Source: Clostridium_AT radicumherbarum
GTDB lineage: Bacteria > Bacillota > Clostridia > Clostridiales > Clostridiaceae
Direction of reading: 5' to 3'
NCBI RefSeq assembly: GCF_045310525.1
Contig: NZ_JBJHZY010000003.1
Span: forward strand, 124,001-188,000
DNA: 64,000 nucleotides
Below are positions 1 to 9,088 of this stretch, in pieces (the stretch's first letter is position 1; each line of letters begins with the position of its first letter). The notes under the pieces are model-generated. The model did no database searches, had not been told where the DNA came from, and saw only the letters and a program-made list of their open reading frames with translations. The translations under genes and the position numbers were made by a program.

Positions 1-2
1 GT

Positions 3-1919
3 TCCTTGCAGCTATTTCAAGAGGTTGGAAGTAAGCTAGGTTCACAGCTTAGAGCAGATTATTCGAATTTTATATGCAAGGATAAGGATCCTGTTTTAAA
101 GAAAGATAGAAATTTCAGTACCTTTTCCACCTCTACCATGGAACTTCCTATAGATAAACTAAAAAGCTACTGTTCCTTAAGGTTTGCAAAGGATATTATG
201 GATACTTTAGAAAAGGGTATGGGTAACTCAGATAGTATTATAGATAATGAAGCTGAAAGCTTTATTAGTAATATTAATGAAACTTTAGGTATTAATGAGA
301 CTATAGTTGATTTTTCTTTTAACTTAAAAATAAATAGCAGTGCAACTGCTTTTGAATTAAAGGAAGGGAGCTTAAGCAATTTAGATAAGGCTCAGCGCTT
401 TGCCAAGGAAAGAAAAGCTCTATGGAATCAAAATAAAACAAATTTAAGAAATGAGTTAAATACTTTATTAATGGGTTATATAGATGAAAAGCTTGTAGGG
501 CAGGGCATTAACTTTATTATTGAAGTGTTTAATAAAGTAGAAACTAAAATGTACAATGAGTATACTGAAGGGCTTGTAACTACGTCAATAGATAAGGAAA
601 AAATAAAGGGAGAAATTCAAAAGTTAAAAAATACTAAAGGCTTTTTAAGGAGAGAAAAAGTTACTATAGGAAGTGAACTATGCGGAAAGTTTAATAAATA
701 TATAGAACAGGAACAAAACAAACTTATCTTTGATATTTACAAGGAAAGATATGACATGTATATTAAGCAAAAGGCTTTATTAATAAATAAATTTCAAGAG
801 CTAATAAGCTCTATTAGAAGTAAGAAAGGTGAAATTTTGTATAGGCTTAGAGCCTTAAAAAATCAGCTTGAAAAAAAGTATGGGGGAAGCATTATTTCCA
901 GGGAAATGGTTAATGTGGAGTTTTATGAGGAATTTTATTCAGAAAAGTTCTTAGCAAATTTAACTAACAGAATACAAAATATTTTCATGGAAAAGGATGT
1001 ATTTAAGATTATTAATGAAGCTTTAGAAGGTATAATTGCAATTTGTAATATGGAATTTGAAAAGATTAAAGGAAACATTAATATAATAAATCTTATGGAG
1101 AGAAATGCAGTAAAGGAAAAATTAAGCATAGAGGATTATTTAAAAGAGGAATTAGATGCTACAACAAAGCTTGCTAAACCTTTTTGGTCGGCTGTAAAAA
1201 ATCCAGAGGTATCCTGGACAGAATGTTATTATGTGGGTTCTATTAAGGAAGAAGGAACAAATAAGCCTCCTATGGCATTAGACAGCTGGATAAAAAATCA
1301 AACAGGAGAACTTTCCAGGCAGGCAAGATATGTTGAAACATCAAATCCATATGCAATAGACGTTATTCATATTACCATGGGTGCTTGTGCAAGCTATTTG
1401 CCAGACATAAAAAATTATAAAAAGCATTACGTAAAGCTTTTAGCTTCAGAGGCTTATCCCCTTCATTTAGATGAAAAATATATTGGATTTGAGGAAATAG
1501 ACATGAATGTAGACAAACTTCTTCAATATTATTCACTTGCTAAGGCCTATGGAGGTATACTGCAAATAGATGGAAGTTTCTATTTAAATATACGGGCAAG
1601 GCAAGGAACCTACAACTATATTTATTATACTCCCTATTGTATAAGGGGAGCCTACGCAGAAGAAAGACCGCTAGAAATTCCTGATAATAAGTCAAAGCTT
1701 AGGAGTGATTTTAAAAAACTTGGAGAAGGAAAAGAGGATGTACTTGAAAGTATCAGCGAAGACCTTGAGGTTAACTCTTTAATCTATGGCTTTATTGAAG
1801 ATATTGATAGGATATTTACAAGGGAGGAGCTTAAGAAGCATTGTTTAGAAGTTTATATTAAGGGAAAGGTAGAACCTGATTTCATAGCTAAGGAAAAGCT
1901 TTTATATAAGCTTAATTAA
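3..1919 (+). CDS. Large protein, 5'-partial; possibly C-terminal part of a tubulin-like protein
   Basis: The reading frame is open to the left edge, so the start lies outside the window. The 638 visible residues are rich in Lys, Glu and Asn, with long helical, probably coiled-coil stretches between residues 180 and 380, and a more globular C-terminal part with aromatic clusters. There is no signal peptide or membrane segment. A stretch near residue 40 (FSTSTMELPIDKLKSYC) reminds me of the segment after the GTPase core in the bacterial tubulin-like family, but the core itself is not visible, so this is a weak guess. The gene ends before an intergenic region without a clear terminator. Confidence 0.5.
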   Translation, partial: SLQLFQEVGSKLGSQLRADYSNFICKDKDPVLKKDRNFSTFSTSTMELPIDKLKSYCSLRFAKDIMDTLEKGMGNSDSIIDNEAESFISNINETLGINETIVDFSFNLKINSSATAFELKEGSLSNLDKAQRFAKERKALWNQNKTNLRNELNTLLMGYIDEKLVGQGINFIIEVFNKVETKMYNEYTEGLVTTSIDKEKIKGEIQKLKNTKGFLRREKVTIGSELCGKFNKYIEQEQNKLIFDIYKERYDMYIKQKALLINKFQELISSIRSKKGEILYRLRALKNQLEKKYGGSIISREMVNVEFYEEFYSEKFLANLTNRIQNIFMEKDVFKIINEALEGIIAICNMEFEKIKGNINIINLMERNAVKEKLSIEDYLKEELDATTKLAKPFWSAVKNPEVSWTECYYVGSIKEEGTNKPPMALDSWIKNQTGELSRQARYVETSNPYAIDVIHITMGACASYLPDIKNYKKHYVKLLASEAYPLHLDEKYIGFEEIDMNVDKLLQYYSLAKAYGGILQIDGSFYLNIRARQGTYNYIYYTPYCIRGAYAEERPLEIPDNKSKLRSDFKKLGEGKEDVLESISEDLEVNSLIYGFIEDIDRIFTREELKKHCLEVYIKGKVEPDFIAKEKLLYKLN

Positions 1920-2083
1920 CAAACCAGGAAGCCTTCTTATTCTTAATAAATAAAGTCTAATAAGAGAACTGCTTTTATAAATAAGAGAGTACTTATAAGC
2001 TAAAGAATCTGGGTATAATGTATTAATCACAAAGATGTTACATTATTCATATCATGATACAAATGATTAAATTAGGTGAGATA

Positions 2084-2242
2084 ATGGAAAATGTAATAGA
2101 TATAAAAAACCTGCTTTTATATAAAAAGGCTGTGAAGCTTCTTCAAGAGAATGATATAGAATATGATAAAGCTAAGCTTTTAAAGGATCCTGAATTATGT
2201 TTGGATATTGTAAACATAATTAATCATTTAAAGAATAATTAA
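2084..2242 (+). CDS. Small hypothetical protein (52 aa)
   Basis: I chose the ATG preceded by AGGTGAG at a spacing of three bases; an in-frame ATG ten codons upstream has no ribosome binding site. The product is small, charged and helical, with no membrane segment or known motif. It reads toward a hairpin shared with the convergent kinase-like gene. Function unknown. Confidence 0.5.
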   Translation: MENVIDIKNLLLYKKAVKLLQENDIEYDKAKLLKDPELCLDIVNIINHLKNN

Positions 2243-2247
2243 GCAAA

Positions 2248-2280
2248 ACTTTAGGGGCTGTTGTTTCAGCCCCTAAAATT
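2248..2280. terminator. Bidirectional terminator between convergent genes
   Basis: A perfect GC-rich stem, AGGGGCTG paired with CAGCCCCT, is flanked by A- and T-rich runs and lies between two convergent genes. The stem overlaps the last codons and stop of the minus-strand kinase-like gene. Confidence 0.75.
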
Positions 2281-2856
2281 ATCTAAAGTGGTAATGTAAT
2301 GCATAATTTTATGTGCCCATTTTTTATATAGTCTAGGTTCCTCTTTTTTTAAAACTTCCATAAATAGGTCTAAGACACCTAACTTAAAAAGTCCCTTTGA
2401 AAGGTGCCTTGGGAAATTTCGTTCTTTAGTATAAAATTTTTGAGGATCTATCATAATAGGCCTGTTATCAGAAGTTATAAAGACATCCTTACATCTTACA
2501 TCTATCTTAGTAAATTTAAGTCTCTCAAATTCCTTAAGCATTTCTATTATATCACGTGTAAGTTTTTCATTTAGGCCATTTTTCTTTATGTAATTTTTTA
2601 GAGGCATTCCATCAACATAATCTCTTATCATATAGTTGCCACCTACCTCATATAAACGAGGGAAATACTTATTTCCATTTACCTTTTTTAAAATGGAGGA
2701 TTCACTTATAAAGTCCTTCATAACAAAGCATACTTTAATAACCTTATTGTCAGGAAGTAAATAAACAGCTCCATTATGGCCTTTCCCAAGCAGCTTGCAG
2801 TCAAAAAGGTTTATATCTGAATATTTATTATAATTATTTTTATTTTTTTTTACCAT
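2266..2856 (-). CDS. Protein kinase-like (lipopolysaccharide/Ser-Thr kinase fold) protein
   Basis: At 196 aa this is a compact kinase-like fold. Visible elements are a glycine-rich loop (GKGHNGAVYLL, about residues 24-34), a lysine in VIKVC as in the ATP-binding strand, a catalytic-loop-like region (KIDVRCKDVFI) and MIDPQ in the place of the DFG motif. This is the pattern of small bacterial kinases of the Kdo/RIO-like type, possibly acting on lipids or proteins; the substrate is unknown. The N-terminus is Lys/Asn rich. Its 3' end lies inside the shared terminator hairpin. Confidence 0.65.
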   Translation of the reverse strand: MVKKNKNNYNKYSDINLFDCKLLGKGHNGAVYLLPDNKVIKVCFVMKDFISESSILKKVNGNKYFPRLYEVGGNYMIRDYVDGMPLKNYIKKNGLNEKLTRDIIEMLKEFERLKFTKIDVRCKDVFITSDNRPIMIDPQKFYTKERNFPRHLSKGLFKLGVLDLFMEVLKKEEPRLYKKWAHKIMHYITTLDNFRG

Positions 2857-2918
2857 TCCTACACCAAAAATATTGCTTTATATAATATATGAGCAAAATT
2901 GGTGAATTGTTCCATTAA

Positions 2919-3488
2919 TTATATTGTTCCTTTTAGATCAATTTCTTCTGCAACACCTTGCATTGCCTTAATGGTTTCCTCCATTATATAATCAAGGTCT
3001 AACTCAAGATTTTTAGCTCCTTCTTCTATAAGCTCTCTATTTACACCGGCAGCAAAACTCTTCTGCTTCCATTTTTTCTTAACTGATTTAAGTTCCATAT
3101 CCAAAATGCTTTTACTTGGGCGCATAAGTGCTGTAGCAGTAATTAAACCAGTAAGCTCATCTATAGTGTATAAAACCTTCTCCATTTTCTCTACAGGTTC
3201 TGTGTCAATGCATATTCCATAGCCGTGGCTTTGAATTGCATGAATATAATCCTCTGGCCAGTTTCTTTCTCTTAAGATTTCTCCAGCCTTAACGCAGTGC
3301 TCCTCTGGATACATTTCATAGTCTATATCATGGAGAAGACCTACGATTTTCCACTTATTAGCATCAGCTTCACCTAAAAGCTCAGCAAAATGCCCCATAA
3401 CCGCTTCCACTGAAAGGGCATGCTTTATTAAACTGTCACTTTTATTAAATTCTTTTAGAAGTGCATATGCTTCTTCTCTAGTTTTCAT
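2919..3488 (-). CDS. HD-domain hydrolase (HDIG-type)
   Basis: A 189-aa metal-dependent phosphohydrolase of the HD superfamily. Visible elements are H23 in LIKHALSVEAVM, the central HD pair in LLHDIDYE and a downstream conserved His in IQSHGYGI. Such stand-alone proteins are common in clostridia and their substrate is usually unknown. The start is supported by AGAAGGTA eight bases upstream of ATG. Downstream on the same strand is the kinase-like gene, 60 bases away, so the two may be cotranscribed. Confidence 0.75.
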   Translation of the reverse strand: MKTREEAYALLKEFNKSDSLIKHALSVEAVMGHFAELLGEADANKWKIVGLLHDIDYEMYPEEHCVKAGEILRERNWPEDYIHAIQSHGYGICIDTEPVEKMEKVLYTIDELTGLITATALMRPSKSILDMELKSVKKKWKQKSFAAGVNRELIEEGAKNLELDLDYIMEETIKAMQGVAEEIDLKGTI

Positions 3489-3680
3489 AAAAATACCTTC
3501 TTTCGTAATATTAACTATATTATTTACATATTAGTAATATAAAGATAGGGTGTCAAGCACTAAAGAATATTTTCAATATTCAAATAAATATTGAAATAGT
3601 TATAAATTGAAGATACAATTAATATAAAGAATATAAGGATAAGGTATAATATAATTATATTTATAAAGTAGGTGTTAAGG

Positions 3681-3878
3681 GTGATTAAACAAATTTTAAG
3701 ATCTAAATTTTTATTTTTGGGATTATTAATTGGTTTTGTATCAGTAAGTATTGCAAATATTATCACTAGTAAAAGTACCATATGGGCACATAACAGGATG
3801 CCATGGTGGATGTTTATACTTCCCCCAATAGCTTTATATGTTGGATATAAGGCATTTTTCTATAAAGGGAAGAAATAA
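3681..3878 (+). CDS. Small membrane protein
   Basis: About 65 residues with two predicted membrane segments (FLFLGLLIGFVSVSIANII and WWMFILPPIALYVGYKAFF) joined by a short polar loop. GTG at this position has AGGTG a few bases upstream; another GTG three codons earlier is possible. Function unknown. Confidence 0.5.
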   Translation: MIKQILRSKFLFLGLLIGFVSVSIANIITSKSTIWAHNRMPWWMFILPPIALYVGYKAFFYKGKK

Positions 3879-3965
3879 AAAATAAGCTATTGAGCATTAA
3901 AAATTTGTGTATGCTTTGATATATCACTATTTTTATAAAACCATGGATTACTTATATTTATAAAT

Positions 3966-3998
3966 AAAAAAATCAGCATTTTAAAATGCTGATTTTTT
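3966..3998. terminator. Rho-independent terminator (works in both directions)
   Basis: The hairpin AATCAGCATTTT/AAAATGCTGATT is followed by T runs on both strands. It lies just after the stop of the permease gene on the minus strand. Confidence 0.8.
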
Positions 3999-4007
3999 AT
4001 TTATTTA

Positions 4008-5387
4008 CTATTTCACATCATTTAAAGTACTGTGTTTAAAGCCGTATACAAAGTATAGAAGTGCGCCGCCAACCAGCCAAATTATAAATCTTAGCCAGGT
4101 AACTGGAGGTAAGCTTACTATAAAGTATAGACAAAGAAGAACAGTAATTATAGGTGTAAAAGGTACTCCTGGACATCTAAACTTTCTTTCAATATTTGGC
4201 ATAGTCTTTCTTAATATTATAACGCCAACTGAAACTAGTATGAATGCGAAAAGTGTACCTATATTACATAATTCTATTAATACATTCAATGGAAGAATTC
4301 CAGCTAATACTGCACATATTAAACCAGTAATCCAAGTACAAATATGTGGAGTTTTATGGGTAGTATGCAATTTAGCAAAAACTGGTGGAAGAAGTCCATC
4401 TCTTGACATAACCATGAATATTCTAATTTGACCGTAAAGTGTAACTAGTAATGTGGAAATCATACCTATAATAGCACCAGTAGCAACTAAGGCACCGCCC
4501 CAATTAATACCTATGCTTCTAAGTGCAGCTGGCAGAGCATCTGTAATATCGATACTCTTGAAAGGAACTATACCACAAAGAACAAATGCTATAGCTACAT
4601 AAAGGATAATAACTACAGTTAAGCATATAACAAGTCCTAATGGAACGTCTCTCTTTGGATTTACAGTTTCTTCTGCAGCAGTTGAAACTGCATCAAAGCC
4701 GATATAAGAGAAGAATATAAGTGCAGCACCGCTCATAATACCTTTCCAGCCAAATGGTGCAAATGGGTGGAAGTTAGCAAGGTTTATATGTGTTGAACCA
4801 AGGAATATAAATAGTAAAATTACTACTATTTTAACTCCAACGATAATATTGTTAACATTGGCACTTTCTTTAATACCAATATAAAGTATCCAAGTTACCA
4901 ATAAAGTAATAAGAATTGCAGGTACATCTGCAATACCTCCGTTTAAAGTTGAAGTTGTTATTGATGTAGGAAGTGCAATTCCGTAATTTGCAAGTAATGC
5001 AATTAGGGTACTTGACCAACCTGAGGCAACAGTACTAGCTGAAACGACATATTCCAGCATTAAATCCCAACCAATAACCCATGCAATAAATTCCCCGAAT
5101 GCAACATAAGAATAAGAATAAGTACTACCTGCAACTGGAAACATAGTAGCAAGTTCTGAATAGGTTAGTGCACAAAAACCACTTACAAGTGCAGCAAGAA
5201 TAAATGAAATAATTACAGCTGGACCTGCAGCTTGTGCAGCGGAACCTGTAGCAACAAAGATTCCAGTACCGACAACTGAACCTATACCTAATGCAGCTAG
5301 GTCCATGGCTTTTAATTTTTTCTTAAGTCCCGAATGTTCCCCTTCATCCTCCATCATGTCCGCGGTTTTCTTTCTAAAAAGATCCAT
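4008..5387 (-). CDS. APC-family amino acid permease
   Basis: A 459-aa integral membrane protein with about 12 hydrophobic segments. The first holds the APC signature (GIGSVVGTGIFVATG), where the unwound helix binds the amino group of the substrate. The sequence resembles the cationic amino acid transporter (CAT/YfnA) branch, including FFSYIGFDAVSTAAEE in the middle. The start has a strong AAGGAGGA site. It is divergent from the lysine fermentation operon, which makes lysine import an attractive guess, but substrate specificity cannot be read from the sequence. Confidence 0.85.
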   Translation of the reverse strand: MDLFRKKTADMMEDEGEHSGLKKKLKAMDLAALGIGSVVGTGIFVATGSAAQAAGPAVIISFILAALVSGFCALTYSELATMFPVAGSTYSYSYVAFGEFIAWVIGWDLMLEYVVSASTVASGWSSTLIALLANYGIALPTSITTSTLNGGIADVPAILITLLVTWILYIGIKESANVNNIIVGVKIVVILLFIFLGSTHINLANFHPFAPFGWKGIMSGAALIFFSYIGFDAVSTAAEETVNPKRDVPLGLVICLTVVIILYVAIAFVLCGIVPFKSIDITDALPAALRSIGINWGGALVATGAIIGMISTLLVTLYGQIRIFMVMSRDGLLPPVFAKLHTTHKTPHICTWITGLICAVLAGILPLNVLIELCNIGTLFAFILVSVGVIILRKTMPNIERKFRCPGVPFTPIITVLLCLYFIVSLPPVTWLRFIIWLVGGALLYFVYGFKHSTLNDVK

Positions 5388-5399
5388 AGCTTGTCCTCC

Positions 5400-5928
5400 T
5401 TAATATTTTGTTTTATAACAACACATAACATAATTCCCCATAATAAAATTATGTGCTTATTATACGATAAACAATAAAAATAGTCTACCAATTGACTATC
5501 ATATGAAAATAAAAGGCAATATCCTTAGTAGATGTAAATTATTATATTATATTTAATTATATTAATAATTTAAGAAAACTATGAATAAAGCAATGTTATA
5601 AAAGCTCAAAAGAGATAAATATATAGAGTAAATAATGTTTCGCGTAGTAAAGTGATAAAGGATTGAACAAATTTATTGTCAATTAAATGAATTTTCAAAA
5701 TATATTAAATATATTATATAAAATTATTTTTATCATGGGAAGTACTTTTTTTAAAAAAATTTAATGTAAAATGGGAAAGTAACATTTAAGTGAGAAGAGA
5801 TGCTCCTGAAATATACTTCATGTAACATATTAGAAATTATTCATTTTACTAAGGTTGGTAAATAAATTTATTCATTAAATAGAATATTTTCTTTTTAATG
5901 AAATATTAAAATTTTCAATAAATATATA
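5400..5928. other. AT-rich intergenic region without a recognisable gene
   Basis: About 530 bases of very AT-rich DNA between the divergent permease and lysine operons. I see no open frame with a ribosome binding site. It should hold the permease promoter, but no clear consensus stands out. Confidence 0.5.
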
Positions 5929-5957
5929 TTGACAGTAAAATTTCGCAGGAATATAAT
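5929..5957 (+). promoter_or_regulatory. Consensus sigma-A promoter of the lysine fermentation operon
   Basis: TTGACA, a 17-base spacer and TATAAT: a perfect housekeeping promoter. Transcription would start near 5964, just upstream of the riboswitch-like leader. Confidence 0.85.
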
Positions 5958-5982
5958 AAAATTAACAATTGAATAATTAGGT

Positions 5983-6160
5983 ACATAAATAGAGGAGCAA
6001 GTAAACGTTTAATCTTTAGGTGTTAAGAAGAAGAACCTTCGAAACTAAAGATGAAGGATTTACCTGCCGAAAGGGTATTTTAGTTCTTTAGCTTACCCTT
6101 GGGGATAATAGGTACACTTTTATCCTTGCCATGAATAATTTCATGGAGCGCTATTTATGT
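5983..6160 (+). promoter_or_regulatory. Lysine riboswitch (L box) aptamer
   Basis: The leader has a closing helix P1 of ten perfect pairs (ACATAAATAG with CTATTTATGT). The enclosed sequence has the L-box landmarks GAGGAGC..AGTA near the 5' side, GCCGAAAGGG in the middle, CTTGGGGATAA later and ATGGAGCGCTA at the 3' side. Placement before lysine-degrading genes suggests lysine turns expression on, the opposite of its usual role before biosynthetic genes. The direction of the switch is inferred. Confidence 0.85.
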
Positions 6161-6222
6161 GATGGAAGATTGATTTTCATTGCATAGATGGCACTATTTA
6201 AAAACCTTAGGTTTTAAAGGCA

Positions 6223-6249
6223 AGCACTGAAAATCTTCAGTGCTTTTTT
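6223..6249 (+). terminator. Riboswitch expression-platform terminator
   Basis: The stem GCACTGAA/TTCAGTGC with loop AATC is followed by six T residues, directly between the lysine aptamer and kal. A hairpin AAAACC/GGTTTT just upstream and GAAGAT at 6165 (complementary to ATCTTC in the terminator) are possible parts of an antiterminator. Confidence 0.8.
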
Positions 6250-6296
6250 ATGTTTAAAAATTAACAATATTTTACAAACAGATGGAGGGGTTAGTT

Positions 6297-6689
6297 ATGA
6301 AAGCTTTAATTAGAATGAGAATGAGCACCCATGATGCCCATTATGGTGGAAATCTCGTTGATGGAGCAAGAATGCTTAATCTATTTGGAGATGTTGCCAC
6401 AGAGCTTTTAATAAGAAATGACGGAGATGAAGGTTTATTTAGAGCTTATGACAGTGTAGAGTTTTTGGCACCAGTTTATGCAGGAGACTATATTGAAGCA
6501 GAAGGAGAAATTATTGAGTGCGGAAACACTTCTAGAAAGATGACATTCGAAGCTAGGAAGGTTATAGTACCGCTACCGCACATTAACGACTCTGCAGCTG
6601 AAATATTGGAGGAACCTATTATAGTATGCAGAGCAAGCGGAACTTGTGTAGTTCCGAAAAACAAGCAGAGAAAATTAGTTAGAGATTAA
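6297..6689 (+). CDS. kal: 3-aminobutyryl-CoA ammonia-lyase
   Basis: Kal removes ammonia from L-3-aminobutyryl-CoA to give crotonyl-CoA, a late step of lysine fermentation. The 130-aa product has the hot-dog thioesterase-like fold expected of the family (SVEFLAPVYAGDYIEAEGEI) with a conserved N-terminal segment (HDAHYGGNLVDGARM). I chose the ATG seven bases after GGAGGGG; an upstream in-frame codon lacks a site. First gene of the operon, 29 bases before kce. Confidence 0.9.
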   Translation: MKALIRMRMSTHDAHYGGNLVDGARMLNLFGDVATELLIRNDGDEGLFRAYDSVEFLAPVYAGDYIEAEGEIIECGNTSRKMTFEARKVIVPLPHINDSAAEILEEPIIVCRASGTCVVPKNKQRKLVRD

Positions 6690-6718
6690 AATTATTAATA
6701 TTTTAATGGGGGAGTTTT

Positions 6719-7543
6719 ATGGAAAAGTTGATTATTACGGCAGCTATATGTGGGGCAGAAGTTACCAAGGAACACAATCCAAGTGTACCTTATACAGTGG
6801 AGGAAATAGGAAGAGAGGCTGAGGCAGCCTATAAGGCTGGAGCTAGTATAATCCATCTTCATGTAAGAAATGATGACGGTACACCAACTCAAGATAAGGA
6901 AAGATTTAGACTTTGCATTGAAGAAATAAAGAGAAGATGCCCAGATGTTATTATTCAGCCTTCTACTGGTGGTGCAGTTGGAATGAGTATTGAAGAAAGA
7001 CTTCAGCCAGTGGATTTACTGCCAGAGATGGCTACCCTAGACTGCGGTACCTGTAATTTTGGCGGAGATGACATATTTGTAAATACTGAAAACATGATTA
7101 AAGCCTTTGGTGAAAGGATGATATCTCTTGGCATTAAGCCGGAAGTTGAGGTATTTGATAAAGGCATGATTGATATGGCTATAAGGCTTAATAAAAAGGG
7201 ATATATTAAATCCCCAATGCATTTTAATTTTGTTTTAGGAGTTAATGGGGGTATAAGTGCATCTCCAAGAGATTTTACTTTTATGATGGGAAGTATCCCA
7301 GAAGGAAGCACCTTTACTGTATCAGGAATAGGAAAAAATGAGTTTCCTATGGCAGCAGTATCAATAATTTCTGGAGGACATGTTCGAGTTGGTTATGAGG
7401 ACAACGTTTACATTTCCAAAGGAATGCCTGCTAAATCTAATGGTGAATTAGTTGAAAAGGTAGTAAGACTTGCAAAGGAACTTGGTAGAGAAGTAGCTAC
7501 TCCAAAAGAGGCAAGAGTGATTTTGGGATTGGGGATGAAATAA
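6719..7543 (+). CDS. kce: 3-keto-5-aminohexanoate cleavage enzyme
   Basis: Kce (DUF849/BKACE family, TIM barrel, zinc) condenses 3-keto-5-aminohexanoate with acetyl-CoA to form 3-aminobutyryl-CoA and acetoacetate. The 274-aa protein shows the family zinc-site motif IIHLHVR near residue 43 and the later PMHFNFVLGVNGG and SGGHVRVGYEDN motifs. It has a GGGGGAG site. The stop overlaps the start of the next gene by one base (TAATG), so the CoA-transferase subunit is probably translationally coupled. Confidence 0.93.
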   Translation: MEKLIITAAICGAEVTKEHNPSVPYTVEEIGREAEAAYKAGASIIHLHVRNDDGTPTQDKERFRLCIEEIKRRCPDVIIQPSTGGAVGMSIEERLQPVDLLPEMATLDCGTCNFGGDDIFVNTENMIKAFGERMISLGIKPEVEVFDKGMIDMAIRLNKKGYIKSPMHFNFVLGVNGGISASPRDFTFMMGSIPEGSTFTVSGIGKNEFPMAAVSIISGGHVRVGYEDNVYISKGMPAKSNGELVEKVVRLAKELGREVATPKEARVILGLGMK

Positions 7544-8193
7544 TGAATAAATTAGTTAGACCAGAAGATTTAAGCCCTCTTTTTAAAGATGGAATGACAA
7601 TTATGATAGGAGGCTTTTTAGGCTGCGGTACTCCGCATAAAATAATTGATAAGCTTATTGAAGCAAATATTAAAGATCTAATTATAATTGCCAATGACAC
7701 TAGCTTTGTAGATAAGGGTATTGGAAGACTTGTTGTAAATAGACAGGTTAAAAAAGTTATAGCTTCCCACATTGGTACAAATTCTGAAACAGGAAGACTT
7801 ATGAATGAAGGCCTCATGGAAGTGGAGCTTGTACCTCAAGGAACCTTAGTTGAAAGAATAAGAGCAGGCGGATCAGGTTTAGGTGGAGTCTTAACACCTA
7901 CAGGTATTGGCACAATCGTTGAGGAAGGTAAGCAAAAGGTAACTATAGAAGGAAAAGAGTATTTAATTGAGCTTCCACTAAGGGCTGATCTTTCAATTAT
8001 TAGAGGAACTATAGTTGATGAATTTGGAAATACCTTCTATAAAGGAACAACAAGAAACTTCAATCCATTAATAGCCATGGCAGCAGACAAGGTAGTAGTT
8101 GAAACAGAAAAGTTAGTAAAGGTGGGAGAACTTAATCCTGACTATGTTATAACTCCTGGGGTACTAATAGATTACATTATTGAAGGAATTTAA
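7543..8193 (+). CDS. atoD: CoA-transferase subunit A (butyrate/acetoacetate type)
   Basis: Alpha subunit (216 aa) of a family I CoA-transferase. The N-terminal glycine motif (IMIGGFLGCGTP) and the GGVLTPTGIGTIVEEGK segment are typical. With its partner it likely moves CoA between butyryl-CoA and acetoacetate, feeding the acetoacetate made by Kce into butyrate metabolism. The exact donor is inferred from operon context; the gene name follows the E. coli family. Confidence 0.88.
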   Translation: MNKLVRPEDLSPLFKDGMTIMIGGFLGCGTPHKIIDKLIEANIKDLIIIANDTSFVDKGIGRLVVNRQVKKVIASHIGTNSETGRLMNEGLMEVELVPQGTLVERIRAGGSGLGGVLTPTGIGTIVEEGKQKVTIEGKEYLIELPLRADLSIIRGTIVDEFGNTFYKGTTRNFNPLIAMAADKVVVETEKLVKVGELNPDYVITPGVLIDYIIEGI

Positions 8194-8283
8194 ATTACAA
8201 TCTAAAAGTTAAATATAAAATAAGTATAACGAGATAATGTAGATTGGTAATGAAAATATAGTAAGGATTAGGGGGTGAACAAT

Positions 8284-8946
8284 TTGGTAGATAGTAAAAT
8301 GGCAAAGGAAATAATCGCTAAAAGAGTTGCTGAGGAACTTAAGGATGGACAGCTGGTTAATTTAGGAATTGGACTTCCAACTCTGGTTGCAAATTATATT
8401 CCAGAAGGCATGCATATCACTTTTCAATCAGAAAACGGCATGGTAGGAATGGGACCGGCTGCTGCAGTTGGTGATGAAGATATGGATATTACAAATGCTG
8501 GAGGACAATATGTAACAATTCTTCCTCATGGAGCCTTCTTCGACAGTGCAACTTCCTTCGCACTTATAAGAGGAGGCCATGTAGATGCCACTGTTCTTGG
8601 AGCGCTAGAAGTGGATGAAGAAGGTAACCTTGCAAACTGGATAATACCAGGCAAAATGGTTCCTGGCATGGGAGGCGCCATGGATTTAGTTACAGGAGCT
8701 AAAAGAGTAATAGTTGCTATGCAGCACACAGGAAAAGGGGAACCCAAAATACTTAAAAAATGCAGACTTCCTCTTACCGCAAAGGCTGAAGTGGATTTAA
8801 TTGTTACTGAATTATGTGTTATTGAAGTAACAAAGGAAGGTTTAGTACTAAGAGAAATCCATAAAGACACAACCATAGATGAAGTTATATCACTTACAGA
8901 AGCAGCTTTAATAATTCCTGAGGAAGTTAAAATTATGAATGTTTAG
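8284..8946 (+). CDS. atoA: CoA-transferase subunit B (butyrate/acetoacetate type)
   Basis: Beta subunit (220 aa). It carries the catalytic glutamate in SENGMVGMGP and the GAFFDSATSFALIRGGHVD segment typical of the family. The TTG start is preferred because AGGGGGTGA ends six bases before it; a GTG three codons upstream overlaps the ribosome binding site. There are 90 bases between it and the alpha subunit. Confidence 0.87.
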   Translation: MVDSKMAKEIIAKRVAEELKDGQLVNLGIGLPTLVANYIPEGMHITFQSENGMVGMGPAAAVGDEDMDITNAGGQYVTILPHGAFFDSATSFALIRGGHVDATVLGALEVDEEGNLANWIIPGKMVPGMGGAMDLVTGAKRVIVAMQHTGKGEPKILKKCRLPLTAKAEVDLIVTELCVIEVTKEGLVLREIHKDTTIDEVISLTEAALIIPEEVKIMNV

Positions 8947-9088
8947 CTACTTCACTGAATAGCATTTATGATTTTTTACTGAATGAAGAATGAAGGCTTA
9001 AGAAACATGATTTAATAAATAACAATAATAAATAAATATAAATAAAAAATTAAAAATTAAAAATTATAATTTAACGGGGGTTTTATTC

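Noticed and set aside
3560..3781. Minus-strand hydrophobic 73-codon frame
   Set aside because: Overlaps the better-supported small membrane protein on the other strand and has no ribosome site; hydrophobicity comes from AT-rich DNA.
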